Shown piece after piece: positions 15,469-21,034 of a stretch of 21,034 bases of DNA (position 1 is the first letter of the stretch; the number at the start of each line of letters is the position of its first letter). The notes under the pieces were generated by a model. That model did no database searches. It was not told the DNA's origin and worked only from the letters and a program-made list of their open reading frames with translations. This DNA is from JBBKXP01 sp038251315 (GTDB taxonomy: Bacteria > Pseudomonadota > Alphaproteobacteria > Rhodobacterales > Rhodobacteraceae): assembly GCA_038251315.1 (NCBI GenBank), contig JBBSBK010000065.1, positions 1 to 21,034 on the forward strand, written 5' to 3'. The translations under genes and the position numbers were made by a program.

Positions 15469-16530
15469 TCAAGGGTGACGCATGAGCGACAGGGCGTCGC
15501 GGGCGATCTGGCGTGCTTCGTCCGCCGGAACGATGTTGACGGGCAGGGGGCCGAGAAATGCGAGGTTCGCCATGATTGCATCGCGCACGCGGGCTGCGTT
15601 TTCGCCGATGCCGCCGGTAAAGGCCACCGCATCGACCCCGCCCATCGCCACGATGGCCGATCCGGCCTCGCGTGCGGCCCAATAGCAGAAATGCGCGACG
15701 GCGAACCGCGCGTCGGCGTCATCGCGCGACAGGATCGTCGCCATGTCGTTGGTGCCACACAGCGCGCTCAGCCCGCTTTCCCGGTTCAGGATCGCACCCG
15801 CCCGGTCGATCCCGTGGTGTGCGGCCATTTGCAGCACCGCCATCCCGTCGATGTTGCCGCTGCGGGTGCCCATGACCAGCCCGGACAGTGGCGAATAGCC
15901 CATCGAGGTGGCAACCGATTTGCCGCCCTTGATCGCGCAAAGGCTGGCGCCGTTGCCAAGATGCAGCGCCAGCAGGCGGTCCGGCAGATCAGCGCCGAAG
16001 TGGCGGACCAACCCGGCGTAGCTGAGGCCGTGAAAGCCGTAGCGGCGCAGGCCCTTGGCCCGTTCGACCTGCGGGATCGCATAGGTGGTTTCGCGGCCAT
16101 CGTTTGTCGTGTGGAAAGCTGTGTCGAAGCTGGCGAATTGAGCAAGGTCTGGGGCAAGCTGGGTCAGCGCGTCGATCCCCGCAAGGTTGGCGGGGTTGTG
16201 CAGCGGGGCCAAGGGCGCGCAGGCGCGGATCTGGGCGATGGTATCGGCAGTCAGCCGCACCGGGGCGGTCAGATCGGTGCCGCCGTGGACGACGCGATGG
16301 GCAGCGGCTGTGAGGGCGGACAGGGGGTGCCCGGCATCGGCCAGTGCGGTCAGGATCAGCGACAGGGCGGCGATGTGGTCCTTGTTCTGCACGGGCATTT
16401 TGTCCGCGCCGCAAGTCAGCCGCCCCGCGCCGCCGATTTCCGTGACGGCGGCGGTCTGCACCGATGTCAGATCGGGAGCGAACAGTTCGACCTTGATCGA
16501 CGACGATCCGGCGTTGACGACAAGGATCAT
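15469..16530 (-). CDS. ackA: Acetate kinase (short form)
   Basis: The enzyme converts acetyl phosphate and ADP to acetate and ATP. The 353-residue protein belongs to the ASKHA acetate/propionate kinase family. It has VNAGSSSIK (5-13, Asn6), AHRVVHGG with Arg79, SFDTAFH with Asp136, GFHGLSY with His167, HLGNGASLCAIKGGKS, MGTRSGNID with Arg223, and a C-terminal DEARQIARD with Glu338. It is shorter than typical AckA (~400 residues), and the SVATSMGYSPLSG loop has Ala where many homologues have Asp or Glu before TSMG. The ATG at 16530 begins the family N-terminus; six extra in-frame residues upstream are unlikely. It sits between pta and soeA, so it probably uses acetyl phosphate made by Xsc. Propionate kinase activity is possible. 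Confidence 0.9.
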   Translation of the reverse strand: MILVVNAGSSSIKVELFAPDLTSVQTAAVTEIGGAGRLTCGADKMPVQNKDHIAALSLILTALADAGHPLSALTAAAHRVVHGGTDLTAPVRLTADTIAQIRACAPLAPLHNPANLAGIDALTQLAPDLAQFASFDTAFHTTNDGRETTYAIPQVERAKGLRRYGFHGLSYAGLVRHFGADLPDRLLALHLGNGASLCAIKGGKSVATSMGYSPLSGLVMGTRSGNIDGMAVLQMAAHHGIDRAGAILNRESGLSALCGTNDMATILSRDDADARFAVAHFCYWAAREAGSAIVAMGGVDAVAFTGGIGENAARVRDAIMANLAFLGPLPVNIVPADEARQIARDALSLMRHP

Positions 16531-16555
16531 TGGTCGGCAACCCCGCATCGTTGCA

Positions 16556-16619
16556 GGGGGCGCTGCCCCCGTCCCGGACTTTGTCCGCGACTCCCCCGGA
16601 GTTGTTGTTGCAAAGTGAA
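16556..16619 (-). repeat. Dispersed intergenic repeat, copy 3, with G/C hairpins
   Basis: The 21-base core is at 16599-16619 (GAGTTGTT, GTT, GCAAAGTGAA). Beside it are three small hairpins: CTCC-CCC-GGAG (16591-16601), CGGAC-TTT-GTCCG (16575-16587) and GGGGGC-GCT-GCCCCC (16556-16570). The unit fills most of the 103-base pta-ackA gap. GGGGGCnnTGCCCCC-type hairpins are, as I recall, common between genes in Rhodobacteraceae. Confidence 0.65.
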
Positions 16620-16633
16620 GCCGGAAAAGGCGT

Positions 16634-17584
16634 TCATCCCGTCGCGCCCATCTGGTTGGCGACGATAGCCCCCAATGCGGCGGTGGCGATCCGGTCGGGG
16701 GCCTGTTGGCTGCGCGAGGTCAGCAGGATCGGCACCCGTGCCCCCAGCACGATCCCGGCGGCACAGCAGCCCATGCCCAGCACCATCAGTTTGAACAGCG
16801 CGTTGCCGCTGGTGATGTTGGGGACAAGCATGATATCGGCGTCGCCTGCGACTTCGGACGGATAATTCTTGGCCAAGGCTGCCGCGCGCGAAAAGATCAG
16901 GTCGAGCGCCATCGGCCCCTGCACCACCGCCTGCGGCAGCGCGGTTTTGGCCCATTTTGCGAGTTCCGCAGCCTCGCCCGTATTCGGGATCGATGCGATC
17001 GGGTCTTCGGTCGGGGCCAATAGCCCGGCCTTTGGCCGTTCGACCCCCAGCAATTGCGCCAATGCGACTGCATGGGTAAGGCAGGCAGCCCGTGTCGCCA
17101 CGTCCGGGTTCACGTTCAGCGCCGCATCGGTCAGCAGCAATGGACGGTCCGACCCCTGTGCGGTGATGTGAAAGATGTGGCCGCAACGGGTGTCTTTGTC
17201 GCGCAAACCGGCGGCAGAGGGGAGCAGGGCCTTGAGGAACACGTCGGTGTGGACCTGCCCCTTCATGATGACGTCGGCCTCGCCCATCCGCGCCATGCGG
17301 GCGGCTTCGATCCCGGCGGTGTCCTTGGGGGCGTGGACAAGGCGGATGCCGCTGATGTCCCAACCGATGGCCGCTGCCGTTGCCCTGATCTTGTCGCGGT
17401 CGCCGATCAGGATAGGGTCGGCAAGGCCCAGATTGGCGGCCTCGCGAATACCTTCCAGCGGGTGTTCGGCCCCGGCGTTGACCAATGCCACACGGGGGGC
17501 GGGCAGGGCGCGGGCGCGGTCCAACAGGGATTGCGGGCAGCGCGGGGTGAGCGGGGACAGAAACGGAAAGGGGGGGCGTGTCAT
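16634..17584 (-). CDS. pta: Phosphate acetyltransferase (short, single-domain)
   Basis: The 316-residue protein is a PTA/PTB-family acyltransferase without the N-terminal DRTGG/P-loop extension of long Pta. It moves the acetyl group of acetyl phosphate to CoA. Family blocks are ADVIMKGQVHTDVFLKALL (about 103-121), LLLTDAALNVNPD, the AELAKWA...VVQGPMALDLIFS segment, and the C-terminal PNITSGNALFKLMVLGMGC. In taurine- and isethionate-degrading bacteria a Pta of this size is encoded beside xsc, as here, to take over the acetyl phosphate. The ATG at 17584 is 28 bases downstream of the tauE stop. Phosphate butyryltransferase is a related alternative but fits the context less well. Confidence 0.9.
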   Translation of the reverse strand: MTRPPFPFLSPLTPRCPQSLLDRARALPAPRVALVNAGAEHPLEGIREAANLGLADPILIGDRDKIRATAAAIGWDISGIRLVHAPKDTAGIEAARMARMGEADVIMKGQVHTDVFLKALLPSAAGLRDKDTRCGHIFHITAQGSDRPLLLTDAALNVNPDVATRAACLTHAVALAQLLGVERPKAGLLAPTEDPIASIPNTGEAAELAKWAKTALPQAVVQGPMALDLIFSRAAALAKNYPSEVAGDADIMLVPNITSGNALFKLMVLGMGCCAAGIVLGARVPILLTSRSQQAPDRIATAALGAIVANQMGATG

Positions 17585-17612
17585 GGCCCGACCCTAGACC
17601 GGCGCGGCGGGG

Positions 17613-18353
17613 TCATGCCAGCGCCTTGACGATGCCAAGTGCGGCCAGAACCGCCAGCAGGACGATCGCGAAACGGCGGAAATCCTCGGGCGCGGCGTAC
17701 AGAAACCTGCGCCCGCCGAGCCAGAGGCCAAGCAGCAGCAGTGGCATCCCCAGTGCTGTGGCAATCAAGGTGTCGCGGCTGACCATGCCCGCGCCCAGCA
17801 TGTTTGGCAGGGTCCAGATATCCAGCGCGGTGAAATAGGCGATCAGTGTGGCGCGGAACGTCGCCGCCGCCATGGGTTGGGCGCTGAAGAACGCGGCCAC
17901 CGGCAAGCCGCCGACTGCCGCGCCATTGGCCAGCCCCGATATGACCCCGGTCGCCAAATGCGCCGCGTCACCCGCGGGCCGTACTATCCGCCAGCCTGCC
18001 CAAAGGATCGCGCACATGAAGATGGTGAACACAGAGATCACCGCGCGGGCATTGTCGGTGCCGATCGAGGCGATGATCCAGACGCCTACCGGGACCGCAA
18101 ACAGGCACCCCGCGAACAGCGTGCCGACCCGCCGCCAGTCGATATCCGGCCTGATCTGGCGGGCCTGCACCCCGGTCAGCAGAAAATCGGCGATGATGAC
18201 GACGGGCACGAAATGCAGCGGATCGGTGACGAGAGCGGCAGCCGACACCACCAAGGCTGCAAAGCCGAAGCCGCAATAACCGCGTACATAGGCCGCGCCG
18301 AACAACGCGATGGCCATCCAGAGCGTCGCAATCGGTGTCAGATCGAAAGGCAT
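17613..18353 (-). CDS. tauE: TauE/SafE-family sulfite exporter
   Basis: The 246-residue protein is almost entirely hydrophobic, with about seven to eight membrane segments. It carries the GAAYVRGYCGFGFAALVVSA stretch (about 19-38) characteristic of the TauE/SafE (DUF81) family. It also has a repeated GxxxGxxNGAAVGGLPVAAF-like element in its second half. The family exports sulfite and related organosulfur anions. Position directly after xsc (ATG shares one base with the xsc stop, TGATG) supports sulfite as the cargo, corresponding to TauZ in Paracoccus taurine clusters. The family includes unrelated anion exporters, so cargo is inferred. Confidence 0.87.
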   Translation of the reverse strand: MPFDLTPIATLWMAIALFGAAYVRGYCGFGFAALVVSAAALVTDPLHFVPVVIIADFLLTGVQARQIRPDIDWRRVGTLFAGCLFAVPVGVWIIASIGTDNARAVISVFTIFMCAILWAGWRIVRPAGDAAHLATGVISGLANGAAVGGLPVAAFFSAQPMAAATFRATLIAYFTALDIWTLPNMLGAGMVSRDTLIATALGMPLLLLGLWLGGRRFLYAAPEDFRRFAIVLLAVLAALGIVKALA

Positions 18354-20128
18354 CAGGCCACTTGCGGGCGCATGTCCCTCGCGTCGATTCCGGCGACGGC
18401 GACGGGTTTCTTCATCGCGTCGCGGCGGAACGGTTCGCCGAGTTCCTGATTGATCATCGCTTCGATCAGGGTCGTCTTGCCGTGGTGCATCTGATCGTCG
18501 ATGGCTTTGGCCAGCGCGGCGGTGAGTTCGTCCATCGTTCTCGTCTGCACGCCCTGCAAACCGCAGGCCTGCGCGATTCCGGCGTAACTCACATCATCGT
18601 CCAGTTCCGTGCCGACGAAGTTATCGTCGAACCACAGGGTCGAATTGCGCTTTTCCGCGCCCCACTGGTAGTTGCGGAACACAATCATCGTGATCGCGGG
18701 CCACTCCTTGCGCCCGATCGCGGTCAATTCGTTGCAGGCGATGCCGAAGGCACCGTCACCGGCGAACCCGACGACCGGCACATCGGGTTGGCCGATCTTG
18801 GCACCGACGATGGCGGGCAGGCCATAGCCGCAGGGGCCGAACAAGCCGGGGGCAAGGTATTTGCGCCCCTCCTCGAACGACGGATAGGCGTTGCCGATGG
18901 CGCAGTTGTTGCCGATGTCCGACGAAATGATCGCCTCGCGCGGCAACGCGCTTTGGATCGCCCGCCATGCCATCCGCGGCGACATCCAGTTCGGTTTCGC
19001 CCCCCGTGCGCGTTCGTTCCACGTCGTCCCCGGATCGTCCTGTTCGTGATCCATCGAGGTGAGTTCCTGCGCCCAGGCCGATTTCTTTTGCGCAATCCCG
19101 GCCTTGCGGGCCTCGCGGCCCACGTCGCCTGCGGATTTGGACAGGCGTGACAGGATGCCTTCGGCGACCATTTTCGCATCGCCGACGATCCCCACCGTGA
19201 CCTTTTTGGTCAGGCCGATCCGGTCGGGGTTGATGTCGACCTGAATGATCTTGGCGTCCTTGGGCCAGTAATCCATGCCATATCCGGGCAGAGTGCTGAA
19301 CGGGTTCAGGCGGGTGCCAAGGCACAGGACGACATCGGCGTCCGCGATCAGTTCCATCGCCGCCTTGGACCCGTTATAGCCGAGCGGCCCGGCGAACAGC
19401 GGGTGTGAGCCGGGGAAGGCATCGTTGTGCTGATAGCCGACGCAGACCGGGGCCGACAGCTGTTCGGCCAGCGCCATCGACGCCGGGATGCCTTTGGACA
19501 GGACCACGCCCGCGCCGTTCAGGATGACGGGGGTCTTGGCGGCGGACAGCAGGTCGGCGGCGGCTTGCAGGGCCTTTTCACCGCCGCTCGGGCGTTCGAA
19601 TTCGACGATGGCGGGCAGGTCGATGTCGATGACTTGGGTCCAGAAATCGCGCGGCACGTTGATCTGGGCGGGGGCGCTGGCGCGTTTGGCCTGCAGGATC
19701 ACCCGGTTCAGGGTTTCGGCGATGCGGGTCGGGTCGCGCACCTCTTCCTGATAGGCGACGCAATCGGCGAACAGGTTCATCTGTTCCATTTCCTGAAACC
19801 CGCCCTGGCCGATGGTCTTGTTGGCGGCCTGCGGGGTGACCAGCAGCAGGGGCGTGTGGTTCCAGTAGGCGGTTTTGACCGCGGTGACGAAATTGGTGAT
19901 GCCGGGGCCGTTCTGCGCGATCATCATCGACATCTTGCCGGTGGCGCGGGTGTATCCGTCCGACATCATGCCCGCGCTGCCCTCGTGGGCGCAGTCCCAG
20001 AACGTGATCCCGGCCTTGGGGAACAGATCGGAAATCGGCATCATCGCCGACCCAATGATCCCGAACGCATGTTCGATCCCGTGCATCTGCAGGGTTTTCA
20101 CAAAGGCTTCTTCGGTGGTCATTTTCAT
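18353..20128 (-). CDS. xsc: Sulfoacetaldehyde acetyltransferase
   Basis: The 591-residue thiamine diphosphate enzyme converts sulfoacetaldehyde and phosphate to acetyl phosphate and sulfite, the central desulfonation step for taurine and isethionate. The N-terminus MKMTTEEAFVKTLQMHGIEH is characteristic of Xsc. Glu49 in CAHEGSAG is the cofactor-activating Glu. The ThDP/Mg motif starts at GDG (457-459) and ends at Asn486 in FRNYQWG. I chose the ATG at 20128 because the family N-terminus begins there with AAAGG upstream; an in-frame ATG at 20173 adds 15 unrelated residues. It is the first gene of the seven-gene module. The length equals that of characterised Xsc (about 590). Confidence 0.95.
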   Translation of the reverse strand: MKMTTEEAFVKTLQMHGIEHAFGIIGSAMMPISDLFPKAGITFWDCAHEGSAGMMSDGYTRATGKMSMMIAQNGPGITNFVTAVKTAYWNHTPLLLVTPQAANKTIGQGGFQEMEQMNLFADCVAYQEEVRDPTRIAETLNRVILQAKRASAPAQINVPRDFWTQVIDIDLPAIVEFERPSGGEKALQAAADLLSAAKTPVILNGAGVVLSKGIPASMALAEQLSAPVCVGYQHNDAFPGSHPLFAGPLGYNGSKAAMELIADADVVLCLGTRLNPFSTLPGYGMDYWPKDAKIIQVDINPDRIGLTKKVTVGIVGDAKMVAEGILSRLSKSAGDVGREARKAGIAQKKSAWAQELTSMDHEQDDPGTTWNERARGAKPNWMSPRMAWRAIQSALPREAIISSDIGNNCAIGNAYPSFEEGRKYLAPGLFGPCGYGLPAIVGAKIGQPDVPVVGFAGDGAFGIACNELTAIGRKEWPAITMIVFRNYQWGAEKRNSTLWFDDNFVGTELDDDVSYAGIAQACGLQGVQTRTMDELTAALAKAIDDQMHHGKTTLIEAMINQELGEPFRRDAMKKPVAVAGIDARDMRPQVA

Positions 20129-20173
20129 CTGCGGGAACCTTTGGCTGGAGTCAGCGCAAGGGTAGTGTGGCAT

Positions 20174-20230
20174 GGGAAGGGGGGTTAGGGCCAGATGAGG
20201 GGGTGGGGTAGGGCCAGAGGGGGGGGGTTG
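20174..20230. other. G-run tract upstream of xsc (C-rich on the xsc strand)
   Basis: The plus strand has at least six runs of three or more G within about 57 bases, including nine consecutive G at 20219-20227. It is compatible with G-quadruplex formation on the plus strand or i-motif on the other. If the xsc transcript begins upstream, its leader would be C-rich and G-poor, as in Rho loading sites. Two direct repeats (20185-20194 and 20208-20217) are embedded in it. Confidence 0.5.
20185..20217 (-). promoter_or_regulatory. Candidate TauR-like direct-repeat operator upstream of xsc
   Basis: On the minus strand CTGGCCCTAC (20217-20208) and CTGGCCCTAA (20194-20185) form a direct repeat with 23-base periodicity, about two helical turns. 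As I remember it, the TauR activator (MocR/GntR type) of Rhodobacter taurine genes binds direct repeats close to CTGGACYTAA; the two copies here match 8 and 9 of 10. They lie 57-89 bases before the xsc ATG, a sensible activator position. No convincing -10 element is visible downstream, as for an activator-dependent promoter. No tauR gene is in the window. Confidence 0.45.
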
Positions 20231-20542
20231 GTTCGCGTGAATGTGTCATGGTTGTCGTCCAAACTCACCTTCAAAAGCTTGTTTGCGCGGATTTGCGCCC
20301 CACTTTCACCACAATCGGTATGGATGTTGATGTTCAACGATGACTGAGGCAGAAAGGTAGAAAGTTGTTGCAGCACCGCCCAATTTACTGTCAACCTCAA
20401 CTATCGGTGCGTAACGACGTAGTTCGGGGTCTTGACGGATTTATAACTTTTATAGTCGATGTACGAACCTTTGGGCCAAGGGAACATCGGGCGATGCGGC
20501 GCGTTGCTGGGCAGTGCGTTGCAGTAACATATGGGGATTTAA
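20231..20542. other. Non-coding stretch between the xsc leader and the small plus-strand gene
   Basis: No open frame here has recognisable protein features. G+C content falls from here on (about 43% in 20401-20460), marking the border with the acquired-looking segment. A short dyad GTTGA-TGT-TCAAC lies at 20326-20338. TTGACG (20432-20437) followed by an AT-rich run ending in TATAGT (20451-20456) is promoter-like for the plus-strand genes, but the 13-base spacing is too short for a standard sigma-70 promoter, so I do not call one. Confidence 0.4.
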
Positions 20543-20776
20543 ATGACTTCCAGCGAAAGATCGAGCCAGTTTGTAGCGACTGGCAATCAACTGTTGGATT
20601 ACTTACAGCAGCAGAAATCGCCAATGAACGCTGGTTCGCTCATCAGAGATTTTTGCAGATTCACAGCGACTGAGATAACCACTGCTGAGGTTGCTTTGTC
20701 TCTTCTTTTGAACCGTGGCGATATCGTCGCCGATCGCGAGTTGATTCTGACTGGACGATCAAAGCAAGCGGCATAG
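20543..20776 (+). CDS. Small hypothetical protein, possible winged-helix fold
   Basis: The 77-residue product is not assignable to a named family by eye. It is soluble and has a helix (NQLLDYLQQQ, about 15-24), an NAGSLIRDFCRF segment, a second helix (TTAEVALSLLLNRGDIVADR) and a short C-terminal strand, a spacing suggestive of a small winged helix. Evidence for coding: an in-frame TAA directly precedes the ATG, GGGG (20533-20536) lies six bases upstream as ribosome site, and a dGTPase-like gene begins 6 bases after the TAG. Codon use is less G+C-biased than in the rest of the window, consistent with recent acquisition. It may regulate or partner the downstream HD-domain protein; this is inference from spacing only. 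Confidence 0.6.
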   Translation: MTSSERSSQFVATGNQLLDYLQQQKSPMNAGSLIRDFCRFTATEITTAEVALSLLLNRGDIVADRELILTGRSKQAA

Positions 20777-20782
20777 TGACTT

Positions 20783-21034
20783 TTGAATTTGAAAAAGCAG
20801 CGCGATGACCGCCGCCACTCTGTAGCGGAAAACGATCAGAGATCAGGTTTCCAGCGAGATCGAGATCGAGTGTTATACTCAACGTCTTTTCGGCGGCTTG
20901 ATGGAATAACTCAGATTGTACGATCTGGTGAAGAAGATGTTTTCCACAACCGGTTGACGCACTCAATGAAAGTCGCGCAGGTAGGACGACGGCTATCAGA
21001 ACATTGCGTAAGAGAGCAATCAGATGCATGTAAA
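20783..21034 (+). CDS. dGTPase-like HD-domain phosphohydrolase, N-terminal fragment (cut by the right edge)
   Basis: The frame is open for 84 codons from TTG 20783 to the edge. The translation includes FQRDRDRVLYSTSFRRLDGI (23-42) and FHNRLTHSMKVAQVGRRL (54-71). These match the N-terminal signature of deoxyguanosine triphosphate triphosphohydrolases; His60 in RLTHS is the first HD metal ligand, and E. coli Dgt has a closely similar RLTHSMEVQQVGR. The family hydrolyses dGTP (or other dNTPs) to the nucleoside and triphosphate. No ATG or GTG precedes the conserved part in frame; TTG at 20783 or 20789 are the candidates, with no clear ribosome site, so coupling to the upstream small gene is likely. 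An in-frame TAG-TGA pair bounds it upstream. The H(x)D partner residues lie beyond the window. Confidence 0.82.
   Translation, partial: MNLKKQRDDRRHSVAENDQRSGFQRDRDRVLYSTSFRRLDGITQIVRSGEEDVFHNRLTHSMKVAQVGRRLSEHCVREQSDACK

Noticed and set aside
14077..16668. Very long plus-strand open frame (over 860 codons) opposite soeA and ackA
   Set aside because: It is antisense to two genes with complete catalytic motifs. Long stop-free antisense frames are expected in G+C-rich DNA, and its translation shows no family features.
20185..20400. Minus-strand frame of 71 codons upstream of xsc
   Set aside because: It ends in the translated G/C-run tract (NPPPLALPHPL), has no ribosome site and lies in the probable xsc control region.
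20432..20456. Sigma-70 promoter for the 77-residue gene (TTGACG ... TATAGT)
   Set aside because: The spacing between hexamers is 13 bases, too short for a standard promoter; kept only as an AT-rich promoter-like stretch.
20365..20673. Plus-strand frame of 102 codons upstream of and overlapping the 77-residue gene
   Set aside because: It starts at a TTG without a ribosome site, overlaps the better-supported frame by more than 100 bases, and its composition is not protein-like.
20661..21029. Minus-strand open frame of 122 codons at the right end
   Set aside because: The opposite strand encodes an unmistakable dGTPase N-terminus and the end of the 77-residue gene; this frame is its shadow.
1..21034. 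CRISPR arrays, tRNA/rRNA genes, insertion sequences, integrases
   Set aside because: I saw no regularly spaced repeats, tRNA cloverleaf sequences, transposase or integrase motifs on either strand.

Overview
The window is high-G+C alphaproteobacterial DNA, most likely from a marine Rhodobacteraceae (Roseobacter-group) bacterium. I judge this from gene content (a lac-type galactoside ABC locus feeding a De Ley-Doudoroff branch, and an xsc/pta/soeABC sulfonate module), dense operons with overlapping stop and start codons, and codon usage. No database search was possible, so the taxon is an inference. The last ~0.8 kb is clearly less G+C-rich (sampled lines about 42-47%) and looks acquired.

Region 1 (1-10832) is a galactoside catabolism island. 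A divergent control region (8790-8939) separates a minus-strand operon from a short plus-strand operon. The minus-strand operon runs lacE-lacF-lacG (solute-binding protein and two permeases), GH36 alpha-galactosidase, SDR sugar dehydrogenase, dgoK, dgoA, SMP-30 lactonase and GH42 beta-galactosidase (cut by the left edge). The plus-strand operon holds an IclR-type regulator and the transporter ATPase. Together these import alpha- and beta-galactosides, release galactose, oxidise it to galactonate via the lactone, phosphorylate 2-keto-3-deoxygalactonate and cleave it to pyruvate and glyceraldehyde 3-phosphate. A dehydratase step (dgoD) is not in the window. The SDR has Asn where the family's catalytic Lys is expected.

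Region 2 (10836-20128, all minus strand) is a sulfoacetaldehyde/sulfite module in the order xsc-tauE-pta-ackA-soeA-soeB-soeC. Xsc splits sulfoacetaldehyde with phosphate into sulfite and acetyl phosphate. Pta makes acetyl-CoA or AckA makes ATP and acetate. Sulfite is exported (TauE) or oxidised at the membrane to sulfate with electrons to quinone (SoeABC). The genes that would make sulfoacetaldehyde from taurine or isethionate are absent here. Two direct repeats just upstream of xsc resemble, as I remember it, the TauR box of taurine regulons. The gaps pta-ackA and soeA-soeB carry palindromes and copies of a dispersed 21-bp intergenic repeat; a third copy lies in the galactoside operon.

Region 3 (about 20240-21034) is lower in G+C. 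It holds a 77-codon gene with a possible winged-helix fold, followed on the same strand by the N-terminus of a divergent dGTPase-like HD-domain protein running off the right edge from a TTG start. This pair could be part of a defence or nucleotide-metabolism cassette and is the most open-ended part of the window. I saw no rRNA, tRNA, CRISPR array or insertion sequence.
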